DNA of 64,000 nucleotides from Streptomyces caniscabiei (GTDB lineage Bacteria; Actinomycetota; Actinomycetes; Streptomycetales; Streptomycetaceae), in contig NZ_JABXWI010000031.1 of assembly GCF_014930365.1 (NCBI RefSeq), positions 1-64,000 of the forward strand. The letters are read 5' to 3'. Positions 23,731 through 31,529 of this stretch are shown here, in pieces. Position numbers and translations under genes: made by a program. Numbering within the stretch: the first letter of the stretch is position 1; each line of letters begins with the position of its first letter. A model generated the notes under the pieces. The model was not told the DNA's origin, did no database searches, and saw only the letters and a list, made by a program, of their open reading frames with translations.

Positions 23731-24914
23731 TGGCCCCGCGTGACGACTTCGACGACTTCTTCGGCGACGACGATGACACCCCCGTCATCGACACCCGAGC
23801 CGACGGGCGCCTCTACCGTGTCCCTGTCGGCCGTCTCGCCGCGAACCTGGTCAACCCCCGAACGGACTTCGGAACCGAAGACCAGCTGATCGACCTGGGT
23901 AAGAGCCTGTCCCGGCGGCAGAACCAGGCATGCCCCGTCGTGTCCCGCGGCGCCTACCTGAAGCTGTGGCCCGACCACGATGACCGCATCGGCGACATCG
24001 ACTACGTCCTCGTCAGCGGAGAGCGACGCTTCCGTGCTGCCAATGCGGTCGGGCTGCTGGCGCTGGACTGCGTCGTCAACGACGACGTGGCCGCCGACCG
24101 CCGGACGTTCATGGAAGCTGTGGTCTCCGAGAACGTCGACCGGCAGAACTTCGACCCCATCGAAGAGGCCTACGCGGTCCAAGCCCTCGTCAGCGAGTTC
24201 GGAACCAACCGGGCTGTTGCCCAGCACTTCGACCGGGTGGACGGCTGGGTCACCCAGCGCGTCCTGCTGACGCATCTGCACCCCACGATGCAGGACCTGG
24301 TGCGGAAGAAGGCCATGCCTCTGGAAGCGGCTCGGAAGCTCGGCAAACTCGCCCGGGACGGCAACTGGGACGAGGGGCAGCAGGCCGCGTGGTGGGAGCA
24401 GGAGCAGGATCGCCGGGCCACGGTGGCGCAGGCTCGCTCGGAAGCGAAGAACGCCGCGCCGGGCCCGGTGCCTGCGGCGGCTCCTGCCTCAGCAGCTGCA
24501 CCCGCAGATGCTGAGGCAGGGGAGGCGAGTTTTACGGCCGTAAAACCGTCCCCGTCCGTTCCCAAAACCGCGCCCGCCGCGTCGGCCCCTGCCGCGTTGG
24601 AGGGGAAGAGTTTTACGGCCGTAAAACCGCAGGGCCCACCGGCGACCTCTGACGAACCACAGGAGGCGATGCCGACGTCCCCGGAGCGGGTTCCCGAGCC
24701 CCGTTCAGTACAGAACGGCGATGACGGGCGGCCCGACTCCTTGGACGGGCAGGAGCGTCGCCAGACCAAGATGCCGTGGGGGGACGGTGACGCGTGCGCC
24801 GACATCATCATTGCGAAGATGGCCCGGCCGGAGCGTCAGCGGTTGATCGACCGGCTTCTGGAGTATCAGCGGGCCGAGCGGGAGCAGCCGCCCGTTCCGG
24901 CGCGCGCCGGCTGA
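23730..24914 (+). CDS. parB: ParB-family partition protein
   Basis: 394 aa. The N-terminal ParB/CTPase domain (about 28-130) carries GERRFRAA at 97-104, the phosphate-binding arginine box. A central helical part (SEFGTNRAVAQHFDRVDGW) is the HTH. A Pro/Ala-rich linker contains SFTAVKP twice (about 267 and 294), each encoded by a copy of the 16-bp palindrome. The C-terminal helix (MARPERQRLIDRLLEYQ) probably dimerises. It binds centromere sites and stimulates ParA. Followed by two strong terminators. Confidence 0.9.
   Translation: MAPRDDFDDFFGDDDDTPVIDTRADGRLYRVPVGRLAANLVNPRTDFGTEDQLIDLGKSLSRRQNQACPVVSRGAYLKLWPDHDDRIGDIDYVLVSGERRFRAANAVGLLALDCVVNDDVAADRRTFMEAVVSENVDRQNFDPIEEAYAVQALVSEFGTNRAVAQHFDRVDGWVTQRVLLTHLHPTMQDLVRKKAMPLEAARKLGKLARDGNWDEGQQAAWWEQEQDRRATVAQARSEAKNAAPGPVPAAAPASAAAPADAEAGEASFTAVKPSPSVPKTAPAASAPAALEGKSFTAVKPQGPPATSDEPQEAMPTSPERVPEPRSVQNGDDGRPDSLDGQERRQTKMPWGDGDACADIIIAKMARPERQRLIDRLLEYQRAEREQPPVPARAG
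24530..24545. repeat. 16-bp palindrome, copy 2 (inside parB)
   Basis: Exact TTTTACGGCCGTAAAA; the flanks GAG and CCG are shared with copy 3. It encodes the residues FTAVK of an SFTAVKP repeat. Confidence 0.7.
24611..24626. repeat. 16-bp palindrome, copy 3 (inside parB)
   Basis: Exact TTTTACGGCCGTAAAA, 81 bp after copy 2 and in the same reading frame, encoding a second SFTAVKP. Confidence 0.7.
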
Positions 24915-24918
24915 CACG

Positions 24919-24972
24919 ATGAAGAACGGTCCGGCTCCCGCTCGACGGTGGGGGAGCCGGACCGTTCTTCAT
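24919..24972. terminator. Long bidirectional hairpin terminator after parB
   Basis: A perfect 21-bp stem (24919-24939 with 24952-24972) around a 12-base loop begins four bases after the parB stop. This is the strongest hairpin in the window. Confidence 0.85.
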
Positions 24973-24997
24973 GCCCGATCGATTCCGGTCGTGTTCG

Positions 24998-25018
24998 CCC
25001 CGGTTGGCCGGGGTTTTT
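24998..25018 (+). terminator. Rho-independent terminator with T tract
   Basis: CCCCGG-TTGG-CCGGGG followed by TTTTT (25014-25018). It backs up the larger hairpin 25 bp upstream and closes the long forward block. Confidence 0.85.
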
Positions 25019-25019
25019 C

Positions 25020-25087
25020 TGTCACCCAACCGGGTGATCTCTGTGCGCGCGGGTTCCGTTCGCGCATTTATGCGGGGTTGGGTGACA
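25020..25087. repeat. Nested inverted repeats in gene-poor region
   Basis: TGTCACCCAACC (25020-25031) and GGTTGGGTGACA (25076-25087) are perfect 12-bp inverted arms. Between them lie a second palindromic pair (TGCGCG / CGCGCA) and, overlapping the left arm, the small palindrome TCACCC-AACC-GGGTGA. Candidate protein-binding or nicking site. Confidence 0.55.
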
Positions 25088-25256
25088 CCAGCCACCCCCC
25101 ACCTGGGCGGGCGGCCGCCGGGCCGGGGGACCGGGCACTGGTGGTTCGCAGCCCTCCGCCGCCTGCCCTCCGGCCTCGCGCGGCCGCTCGCACTGCCCGC
25201 GCGGTCGCAGACCGTCCGGACGGTGTGGACCGGGAGGTTTCTCCGGTTTGGCCCGC

Positions 25257-25280
25257 GTGACGAGTTGTCTGGCTAGACTG
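25257..25280 (+). promoter_or_regulatory. GTGACGAG-N9-TAGACTG motif, copy 3
   Basis: GTGACGAG at 25257-25264 and TAGACTG at 25274-25280, with the same 17-bp offset as the other copies. It lies about 40 bases upstream of the structured element at 25319. Confidence 0.5.
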
Positions 25281-25318
25281 CCGTCATCTGACGGGCATGC
25301 GCTCGTTGAGGTCTCACA

Positions 25319-25388
25319 AGCCCCCGCGAGGGCACGGTCGCGTTGTCGGCAAACTCCGCTCCCCGTGCGCTGAACCTCGGCGGGGGCT
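25319..25388 (+). ncRNA. Candidate structured RNA leader
   Basis: A long stem (25319-25331 with 25375-25388, one bulge) encloses a second stem (GCACGG 25332-25337 with CCGTGC 25363-25368) and a 25-base apical region. It sits behind the third GTGACGAG motif and six bases before an ATG that opens a 25-codon frame (25394-25471) containing RWW. This fits a regulatory leader or a small RNA. No known RNA family is recognised. Confidence 0.4.
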
Positions 25389-25637
25389 GACTCATGTTCA
25401 AGGAAAACCGCTGGTGGTTGCCTGGTGTGACGAGGTCGGCCGGATCTGTACACCAAGGCGGTTATAGGTAGCGCCAAAAGTTGCCCTTGCCTTACCAATA
25501 CGCGCTTTCTGGTGTCACAGTGGCGGTCTGCGCGGGCGGACTGGCAGCCGCTGGCGTAGACCATTGGCCCGGGAGTGGTGTCCCCCCTCGGGCGTGCGAC
25601 CACCTTCCCGATCTGCCGGAGGAGCGGAGACGCCCCG
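25389..25637. other. Gene-poor spacer
   Basis: Apart from the possible 25-codon leader frame there is no convincing gene. A fourth, incomplete GTGACGAG (25427-25434) lacks the TAG box at the expected distance. The stretch GGTTATAGGTAGC near 25460 could be a -10 region for the gene at 25638. Reverse-strand open frames here look like shadows of G+C bias. Confidence 0.4.
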
Positions 25638-26009
25638 ATGTCCGCAGCAGAGCCTGTCCGCACCCCCGACGTCGTGATGAACACGGCGGGCGGCGCGGCC
25701 GTAATCCCCCTCCATGACCGAGTCCGCAGGCAGGCAGGACGGGGGCCGCAGATGAACGAGGGCCCTGAGGCCGGTCCGGGGGGCAGTAGTTCGCCGGAGC
25801 TCCTCGCCGAGCACATCGAGACGATGTTCAACGAGCTGGGCCATTCCCTGACCGAGGATGAGACGGCGGAGGTGTACGCGCTGACGCTGACGATCGTGCG
25901 GGGGATGCTCGAGGGCGCGGTGGAGGAGGGGATCGTGGACGCAGGCCAGCGGGGGGAGTTGGACGCGCTGCTCCGCGGTCTGCTGGACGTCCCCCGCGCG
26001 GTGGGGTGA
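25638..26009 (+). CDS. Hypothetical acidic helical protein
   Basis: 123 aa, ATG with GGAG eight bases upstream. The first 55 residues are low in structure; the rest is one acidic helical bundle (HIETMFNELGHSLTEDETAE; TIVRGMLEGAVEEGIVD). No motif recognised. It stands alone between structured spacers. Confidence 0.65.
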   Translation: MSAAEPVRTPDVVMNTAGGAAVIPLHDRVRRQAGRGPQMNEGPEAGPGGSSSPELLAEHIETMFNELGHSLTEDETAEVYALTLTIVRGMLEGAVEEGIVDAGQRGELDALLRGLLDVPRAVG

Positions 26010-26043
26010 ATATGCCTGAGGCTTACCCGAGGTAACTCTATCG

Positions 26044-26096
26044 TTGAATTTTCAGCAACATCACATTGCGCTGATCATCAGACACAATCAGTTCAA
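26044..26096. repeat. A/T-rich island with nested inverted repeats
   Basis: A markedly A/T-rich stretch in 70% G+C surroundings. TTGAA (26044-26048) and TTCAA (26092-26096) enclose TCAGC (26052-26056) and GCTGA (26070-26074), and CTGATCATCAG is a further palindrome. Candidate attP core, operator or origin unwinding element. Confidence 0.45.
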
Positions 26097-26234
26097 CTCC
26101 GGCCACTTACGTGCCACCATGGGGCGTCCGGAACACCCGGAGCACACACCTCCGGCCTCCGGCGCGCGCCCCTGCACGATCACGCACCGGCTCCCCGCGC
26201 CCCCGAGGCCGCCACAAGGGGACGGGGGACGCCC

Positions 26235-26813
26235 ATGAGCACCGCTGGCGAAGACACCGACGACACCGCGAAGAGCCGCCTCCGCATTCTCAACAAACAC
26301 TTCCGCGAACACCCCGTCACCGGCCCCGAAGGCCACTGCGTCACCGGCCCCGGCTCCCGGCCCACCCCGGTCACCCCCGGCCTGCCCTACCCGGCCCGCA
26401 TCACCGAGCACATCGACCGCTCCGTCGCCGAAGTCGCCGCTCACACCCGCGCCGTCAACCCCGAAGCCGGGCCGCTCCCCGCCCGCGTCGAAGCCGTCTA
26501 CGACTGGTACCGCGAGCACACCGCCAACGCGCCCACCGCCGAGCAGCAGCGCCGCGACACCATCGTCTACCGCCAGCGCCTCGAGCACGCGATCGCCATG
26601 GGCGACACCAAGGTGATCCGCCCTCACCGCTGCCCCGGCTGCCGCACGTTCGGCCTGATGTGGGTCCACGAAGCCCAGCGCGCCGTGTGCACCAACGCCC
26701 GCTGCACCACCAAGGCCGGCCTCTCCAGCTCCTTCAGCCTCGCCCGCCTCGCCTACGTCCACATCGCCGCCCAGTACCGGGCCGAGAATTCTGTTCGAGT
26801 TCATGCAACCTGA
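26235..26813 (+). CDS. Zinc-ribbon protein of unknown function
   Basis: 192 aa. A helical N-terminal region is followed by CPGCRTFGLMW and CTNARC (about 134-157), a clear treble-clef-like zinc ribbon, then a short hydrophobic helix. ATG after a GGGGGAC site. Such helix-plus-ribbon proteins are common in Streptomyces mobile elements. Confidence 0.7.
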   Translation: MSTAGEDTDDTAKSRLRILNKHFREHPVTGPEGHCVTGPGSRPTPVTPGLPYPARITEHIDRSVAEVAAHTRAVNPEAGPLPARVEAVYDWYREHTANAPTAEQQRRDTIVYRQRLEHAIAMGDTKVIRPHRCPGCRTFGLMWVHEAQRAVCTNARCTTKAGLSSSFSLARLAYVHIAAQYRAENSVRVHAT

Positions 26814-26938
26814 ACCGGGGTAGGCGGGTCTCACTCAGCACCACCAGCACCACACCACCACCACCGGGACCTCCCCCAGGGTCCACCCGTATCGGCCGCC
26901 GGAGCTGCGAACGATGGCCGCCGTACATGGGAGGCCAC

Positions 26939-27175
26939 GTGGCCGTCACCTCGCTCAGCCCCCACCTGCCCGCCTCCGACCTGGTCACCCTCACCGAGGC
27001 CTCCGAGCTGTTCCGTGAGACCGGCCACGAGGCCACCGTCCGCACCCTGAAACGCTGGTGCGTGAAGCACGGCATCCAGGTGGAGCGTGTGCAGCGCGCC
27101 GACTGCGCCTCCTGGAGCGACCTCCTCGTCATCCACGCCCGGGAGGTCGACGCCCGCGAGCGCGGCAGATCCTGA
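26939..27175 (+). CDS. Small excisionase/MerR-type HTH protein
   Basis: 78 aa from GTG 26939 (GGGAGG four bases upstream); ATG 26927 in the same frame is an alternative. LVTLTEASELFRETGHEATV is the first half of a MerR/excisionase-type winged helix, followed by LKRWCVKHGI. Such proteins act as recombination directionality factors or small regulators. No recombinase is adjacent, so regulator is as likely. Confidence 0.6.
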   Translation: MAVTSLSPHLPASDLVTLTEASELFRETGHEATVRTLKRWCVKHGIQVERVQRADCASWSDLLVIHAREVDARERGRS

Positions 27176-27197
27176 GAGCCGGCCATCAGCCGAACAC

Positions 27198-27228
27198 AAG
27201 CCCTGGCCCCTGAGCGGGTCGGGGCTTT
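27198..27228 (+). terminator. Hairpin terminator
   Basis: AAGCCC (27198-27203) pairs with GGGCTT (27222-27227), with inner GCCCC/GGGTC partial pairing and a short T run. It ends the HTH gene unit just before promoter P3. Confidence 0.6.
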
Positions 27229-27253
27229 CCTCATGCCCACACAGTCAGAACCA

Positions 27254-27282
27254 TTGCTACGCAATGGAGTATGGGTTAATGT
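27254..27282 (+). promoter_or_regulatory. Shared-motif promoter P3 (PP-loop operon)
   Basis: TTGCTA (27254-27259), 17 bp, TAATGT (27277-27282). The palindrome CCATTGC-TAC-GCAATGG (27251-27267) covers the -35, and ATGGAGTATGGG fills the spacer. The leader to the gene at 27352 is about 60 bases. Confidence 0.75.
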
Positions 27283-27351
27283 GGTTGTGCAGACACCGAC
27301 AGGCCCACCCACGACGGGCTGACGGAGCAACCCCACCCCTGGAGCGCCGCC

Positions 27352-27687
27352 ATGGCCGTGATGACGCACGCCCACACCCAGCCCACCACCGCCAACTACC
27401 GCGCCCTCACCCTCGACCAGCAGGACAAGTTCGACCGGCTCATGGAACTCGCCGACGACACCGCCGACCACGGCGAATACACGGCTCTCATGCTCGCCGC
27501 CGCCTACGTCGCCGGCCTCGACATCCCCTACGGCGCCGAAATCCGCAAGTGCGGCTGCTCCTGCTACTGCGGCCACATCTTCAACGCCGCCGACCCCGAC
27601 GCCCACGTCATCGAGGAAACCGGCGGCTACAACCTTGGCCGCGTCCAGTGCCCCACCTGCACCGACCGCCACCGCGAAACCGCCTGA
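27352..27687 (+). CDS. Small Cys-rich protein
   Basis: 111 aa. A helical N-terminal half is followed by KCGCSCYCGH and, about 40 residues later, CPTC: at least one zinc or Fe-S site. First gene under promoter P3. Function unknown. Confidence 0.7.
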   Translation: MAVMTHAHTQPTTANYRALTLDQQDKFDRLMELADDTADHGEYTALMLAAAYVAGLDIPYGAEIRKCGCSCYCGHIFNAADPDAHVIEETGGYNLGRVQCPTCTDRHRETA

Positions 27688-27729
27688 CTCAGCGCGCCAC
27701 CAGCAGACGCCGCCACACGGGAGACCCAC

Positions 27730-28638
27730 ATGCCCAGCACCGCCGTAGGACAACAGCAGGCCCTCGACATACCGCAGGAGAAGCCGAACGTCGCCGACTA
27801 CGACGTCATCCTGGTCGCTAGCAGCGCTGGTAAGGACTCGCAGGCGATGCTCGACTACGTGGCCGAACTGGCCCGGGAGGCGGGCGTCAGCGACCGCGTC
27901 ACGGTCCTCCACAACGACCTCGGCGAGGTCGAGTGGCCGGACACCGCCGAACTGGCCCAGGAGCAAGCCGAGCACTACGGCTTCCGCTTCGAGATGCGCC
28001 ACCGCGAGCAGGGTCTCCTCCTGGACCAGATCCGTGACCGGAAGGCCAGCCTTCTGCGGCGCGCGGACGAGGCCGAGGAGGAGGGCGACCTGGAGAAGGC
28101 GGAGAAGCTGCGCGCAACCCCGGCGTGGCCCTCATCGGCCGCCCGGTACTGCACGTCCGACCAGAAGCGCGCCCCAGGCCGGAAGCTGATCACCGAGTTG
28201 GTTGCCGAACTGGGCATCAAATGGACGGGCAAGCCAGCCCGCCCAGTACGCCAGGCCAAAGTCCTGTACTGCCTCGGAATCCGCGCCCAAGAGTCCAGCG
28301 GACGCCGTAAGAAGCCCGCCATGGAGCTGGACAAGGCCGCCACAACGGGCGTGCGTGAGGTGACCACCTGGCACCCGATCCTCACCTGGACCGAAGACGA
28401 CGTGTGGGCCCGGATCAAGGCATCCGGTGTCCGCTACCACTGGGCCTACGACCAGGGCATGAAGCGCCTGTCCTGCTCCTTCTGCGTCCTCGCCACCCGC
28501 GAAGACCTCACCTGCGCCGCCCGTCTCCGCCCGGACATGGCCCGCAAGTACCTCGCCCTCGAAGAGGAGATGGGCCACACCTTCAAGGCCGATCTGTCCA
28601 TGGCCCAGATCGTCGCGGCGGCCGAGACAGCCGCCTGA
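27730..28638 (+). CDS. PAPS-reductase/DndC-like PP-loop protein
   Basis: 302 aa. The PP-loop SSAGKDSQA (31-39) binds ATP pyrophosphate; a conserved YCTSDQKRAPGRKL element and IRAQESSGRR follow, as in PAPS reductases and DndC. The C-terminal RLSCSFC, then TCAA, Cys group could hold an Fe-S cluster or react with sulfur. Possible roles are adenylation chemistry in sulfur assimilation or phosphorothioate-type DNA modification, but no DndD/E or cysteine desulfurase gene is beside it. Second gene of the P3 operon. Confidence 0.8.
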   Translation: MPSTAVGQQQALDIPQEKPNVADYDVILVASSAGKDSQAMLDYVAELAREAGVSDRVTVLHNDLGEVEWPDTAELAQEQAEHYGFRFEMRHREQGLLLDQIRDRKASLLRRADEAEEEGDLEKAEKLRATPAWPSSAARYCTSDQKRAPGRKLITELVAELGIKWTGKPARPVRQAKVLYCLGIRAQESSGRRKKPAMELDKAATTGVREVTTWHPILTWTEDDVWARIKASGVRYHWAYDQGMKRLSCSFCVLATREDLTCAARLRPDMARKYLALEEEMGHTFKADLSMAQIVAAAETAA

Positions 28639-28711
28639 CCCACCCCGGCTCCCCGGCCGCGCACGACACGCCTCTGCGCGGCCGGGTGACACAACCCGCA
28701 CAGGAGCCCCT

Positions 28712-29143
28712 ATGCGCAGCACCACCCACATCCTCCGCCTGACCGCCCACATCATCACCCACCGCGGCCTCCACACCGGCGACCAGTTCGCCGACCACAA
28801 CACCGGCCGCCTCGACATCTGCGCCGCCATCTACCTCGCCACCGGCCCCTACGACCTCCCCGACCGCCTCAACGTCCCCGACCAGTTCTTCACCGACGAA
28901 GGCCACGCCCTCGACCTGATCGAGGCCAACCCCCAGGCCATGGCCGCCATCCGGGCCGTGTCCGCCGCCATCACCAACTACGCCGTCCCCGACACCAACG
29001 GCCAGCCCGACGTCATCGAGCACGTCTCCAACTGGGTCCGCACCCCACCCATCGGCTGCACCCGACCGCCCAGCATGTCCGAGGTCATCGGCTGCATCCT
29101 CCGCGCCGCCCACCAGGCCACCAACACCCCCAACGCCGCCTGA
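28712..29143 (+). CDS. DUF6197-like protein
   Basis: 143 aa. The N-terminal ILRLTAHIITHRGLHTGDQF and the ICAAIYLA segment match the pattern of the DUF6197 family, frequent in actinobacterial mobile elements. No catalytic residue is known to me. A second, better match lies at 62265. ATG after AGGAG. Same operon as the PP-loop protein. Confidence 0.6.
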   Translation: MRSTTHILRLTAHIITHRGLHTGDQFADHNTGRLDICAAIYLATGPYDLPDRLNVPDQFFTDEGHALDLIEANPQAMAAIRAVSAAITNYAVPDTNGQPDVIEHVSNWVRTPPIGCTRPPSMSEVIGCILRAAHQATNTPNAA

Positions 29144-29160
29144 AAGGGGCACCCGCCGCC

Positions 29161-29499
29161 ATGACCATCCAGACCCTCGCCACCGCCGTCAGCCCCTTCG
29201 CCCGCGACCCCTTCTACGCCCTCGGCGTCGCCGACGCCTACGACGAACACCGCGCCGGCGAGAACGTCCACACCCTCAAGCGGCGCGCCGAGGACATGCT
29301 CGACGCCGACACCCACGGCTCCGTCCCCGCCGAGCTGTACCTCATCGGCTACGCCAACACCGTCATCGGCATCTTCAACAGCCACATCGCCGGCATCGGC
29401 GCCGAGACCGAGGTCGCCCAGACCTGGCTCGCCCGCAAGCAGGGCCGCGAGACCTCCACCCTCCACACCCGCCACCGCAAGACCCCCAACCAGCGGTAG
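29161..29499 (+). CDS. Hypothetical helical protein
   Basis: 112 aa, ATG with AAAGGGG upstream. FYALGVADAYDEHRAGENVH and a later ELYLIGYANTVIGIF suggest a small alpha-helical domain. Commonly seen architecture in actinophages but without known role. Confidence 0.65.
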   Translation: MTIQTLATAVSPFARDPFYALGVADAYDEHRAGENVHTLKRRAEDMLDADTHGSVPAELYLIGYANTVIGIFNSHIAGIGAETEVAQTWLARKQGRETSTLHTRHRKTPNQR

Positions 29500-29612
29500 C
29501 CCGCCCGTACGGCCCCACCCCCGGGGCCGGCCGCCACACCCCCCACCCCGTCAGCACCAGCACCGGAGCAGCACCGCACCACACCACCCGAACCGCAGGA
29601 CGGAGACCGGCC

Positions 29613-30227
29613 ATGGCCCGGACCACCACCAGCAGCGCACGCAAGACTGCCGCGAAGAAGCCGCCCGCCACCCGCAAGGCCACGGCCAAGAAGGCATCCG
29701 CCCGGCCGGCCGCCAAGGCCCGGCCTGCGCCCGTCGACCTCCGCCACCCGCTCCCCGTACGCAGGCGCGTCTTCGTCGGCCCCATGGGCGCCCACGAACA
29801 AGCCGCCATCCGCGCCGCCCTCGCCTCCGCCGCCGCCCGCCTCCCCATCCCCGTCCGCGCCTGGAACGGCCCCACCGCCCACCTCGACAACGGCACCGTC
29901 CTCACCCACACCCCCCAACACGCCACCACCGACCAACCCCCCCAGTTCACCGCCCACATCCCCTGCCGCCACGGCGCCACCCACCAGCACCTCATCCACA
30001 CCGCCCGCGACCTCGCCGCCGCCCGCACCGCCACCAACCGCTGCGACGGACTCCACGGCGCCACGCCCCCGAAGCCGGCCGCCATCCTCCAGCTCCGCGA
30101 AGGCATCCAGCGGGCCACCGCCTCCGCCGCCGACACCCAGCCCCTGTCCCGCAACGACATCGACACCGGCCTCGCCGCCCGCGCCGCAGCCGACACCGAC
30201 CGCCCGAAGGAGAACCCCCAGCCGTGA
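29613..30227 (+). CDS. Protein with histone-H1-like basic tail
   Basis: 204 aa. The first 42 residues are an Ala/Lys/Pro/Arg tail (ARKTAAKKPPATRKATAKK) like bacterial HU extensions and H1-like proteins, suggesting DNA binding. The rest is a beta-rich domain with HIPCRHGATHQHL, possibly metal-binding. The stop overlaps the next GTG. Function unknown. Confidence 0.7.
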   Translation: MARTTTSSARKTAAKKPPATRKATAKKASARPAAKARPAPVDLRHPLPVRRRVFVGPMGAHEQAAIRAALASAAARLPIPVRAWNGPTAHLDNGTVLTHTPQHATTDQPPQFTAHIPCRHGATHQHLIHTARDLAAARTATNRCDGLHGATPPKPAAILQLREGIQRATASAADTQPLSRNDIDTGLAARAAADTDRPKENPQP

Positions 30228-30712
30228 GCGACACCGACCGCATCGAAGAACTGTCCGACACCCTCTACGACGCGTTGTACGCCATCACGCCGTACGCCGA
30301 GGCCTACTTCGCCGACGAGTCGGAGGGCTTGAAGAACGCCGTCGGCGCGGTCCTGGACCACGCGGCCGCCAGGGAGTGGATCGACAAGCAGATCGAGCAG
30401 ACCGGCATCCGGGCCATGGACTTCCGCAACGGCATGCAGATGGAACTGGAACCGGCCCGCGAGCTCCTTGCCCACCAGGTGGCAGCCGCCCGAGCCATGC
30501 TCGGTGACGCCCCCAACTACACGGAGACCAAGCTCGAGTACGACGTGAAAGTCGCCGAATCGCCCGAGCTGTACACCATCGTCATCCAGCGGCACGCCCC
30601 TGGCGCCCTCACCCCGCACGAGGCCCGCCAGAAGGCCGAAGCCCGCGTCGCGGAGCTGGAGGCCGAACTGGAGCGGCTGCGCAGCCAGATGCGCGAGGCC
30701 CGCGATGGCTGA
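30224..30712 (+). CDS. Hypothetical protein with C-terminal coiled coil
   Basis: 162 aa, GTG start overlapping the previous stop. Helical N-terminal part, a beta segment (YTIVIQRHAPG), and a C-terminal coiled coil (AEARVAELEAELERLRSQM). Its end overlaps the next gene by eight bases. Function unknown. Confidence 0.7.
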   Translation: MSDTDRIEELSDTLYDALYAITPYAEAYFADESEGLKNAVGAVLDHAAAREWIDKQIEQTGIRAMDFRNGMQMELEPARELLAHQVAAARAMLGDAPNYTETKLEYDVKVAESPELYTIVIQRHAPGALTPHEARQKAEARVAELEAELERLRSQMREARDG

Positions 30713-31529
30713 GCACACCCCCGGCTACATCGCCGCCCTCGCAGCAGCCCTCCACCAGGCCAACATGGACGCCCTGCGCGCCGCCGAGAACGGCGACAAC
30801 CAGCTCGGCGTCGCCATCAGGAAGCACCCCGGGCTCCGGGCCTGGAACGGCGACCTCCTCCGCGTCGGCCACCTGCCCAAGACGCCCTTCGCCGTCGAAT
30901 GCAACGCGCTCCTCCCCGACGACAAGCACGTCGAACTCGCCCACCACGAACACGTCCACATCGACCCCGACCTCGGGCAGTGGCTGTTCTGCCTGGCCGA
31001 CGCCGACGGAGCCGTCCCCATCACCATCGCCGTCATCCAGACCCGCATCGACGACGAGGACTACGAAGACGCCGAGCCCGGCCCCGGGGCCAAGGCCGCA
31101 GCCACCCGACGCGGACTCACCCTCGCCCAGTACCTCGCTAAGAAGAACGCCGGCCTGAAGTGGTGCCGAGCCTGCAAGGAATGGCGCCCCCTGACCGACT
31201 ACAAGCCCAGCACCAGCACACGCGACCGAGTCCGACCCCTCTGCACACGGCACAGCACACCCCGGCAACCTAAACCCATCACCCACGGCGCCAACGGGTA
31301 CCGGCGCGGCTGCCGCTGCCCGGAGTGCCGGGTTGGACACGCCGAGTACCAGGGGTTGCAGCGCGCCCAACGTCAAGCGGATCCCACCAGGGCGGACCGC
31401 GCAGGACACGGGAAACGCTCCACCTACATCAACTACGGCTGCCGCTGCTCTGCCTGTCAGACCGCCCACTCCCGCTACCTGCGGACTCGCCGAGAGCAGA
31501 TCCGAGCCCAGAAAGGGCCCAGCCAGTGA
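30705..31529 (+). CDS. Multi-zinc-ribbon protein
   Basis: 274 aa. Three Cys clusters are visible: WCRACKEW (about 156), RGCRCPECRVGHAEY (about 205) and YGCRCSACQTAHSRYLR (about 247). The last two are near repeats of a G-C-x-C-x2-C-x4-H element resembling HNH-linked zinc modules. The N-terminal 120 residues are mixed alpha/beta. Coupled to the RusA-like gene by GTGA, so a DNA-processing role is plausible. Confidence 0.7.
   Translation: MAEHTPGYIAALAAALHQANMDALRAAENGDNQLGVAIRKHPGLRAWNGDLLRVGHLPKTPFAVECNALLPDDKHVELAHHEHVHIDPDLGQWLFCLADADGAVPITIAVIQTRIDDEDYEDAEPGPGAKAAATRRGLTLAQYLAKKNAGLKWCRACKEWRPLTDYKPSTSTRDRVRPLCTRHSTPRQPKPITHGANGYRRGCRCPECRVGHAEYQGLQRAQRQADPTRADRAGHGKRSTYINYGCRCSACQTAHSRYLRTRREQIRAQKGPSQ

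Noticed and set aside
25427..25447. Fourth GTGACGAG copy
   Set aside because: The expected TAGRCTG at +17 is replaced by ATCTGT, so only half of the motif is present.
25022..25831. 269-codon reverse-strand frame after parB
   Set aside because: It crosses two terminators and nested repeats, has no ribosome site and no recognisable domain, and overlaps the 25638 gene.
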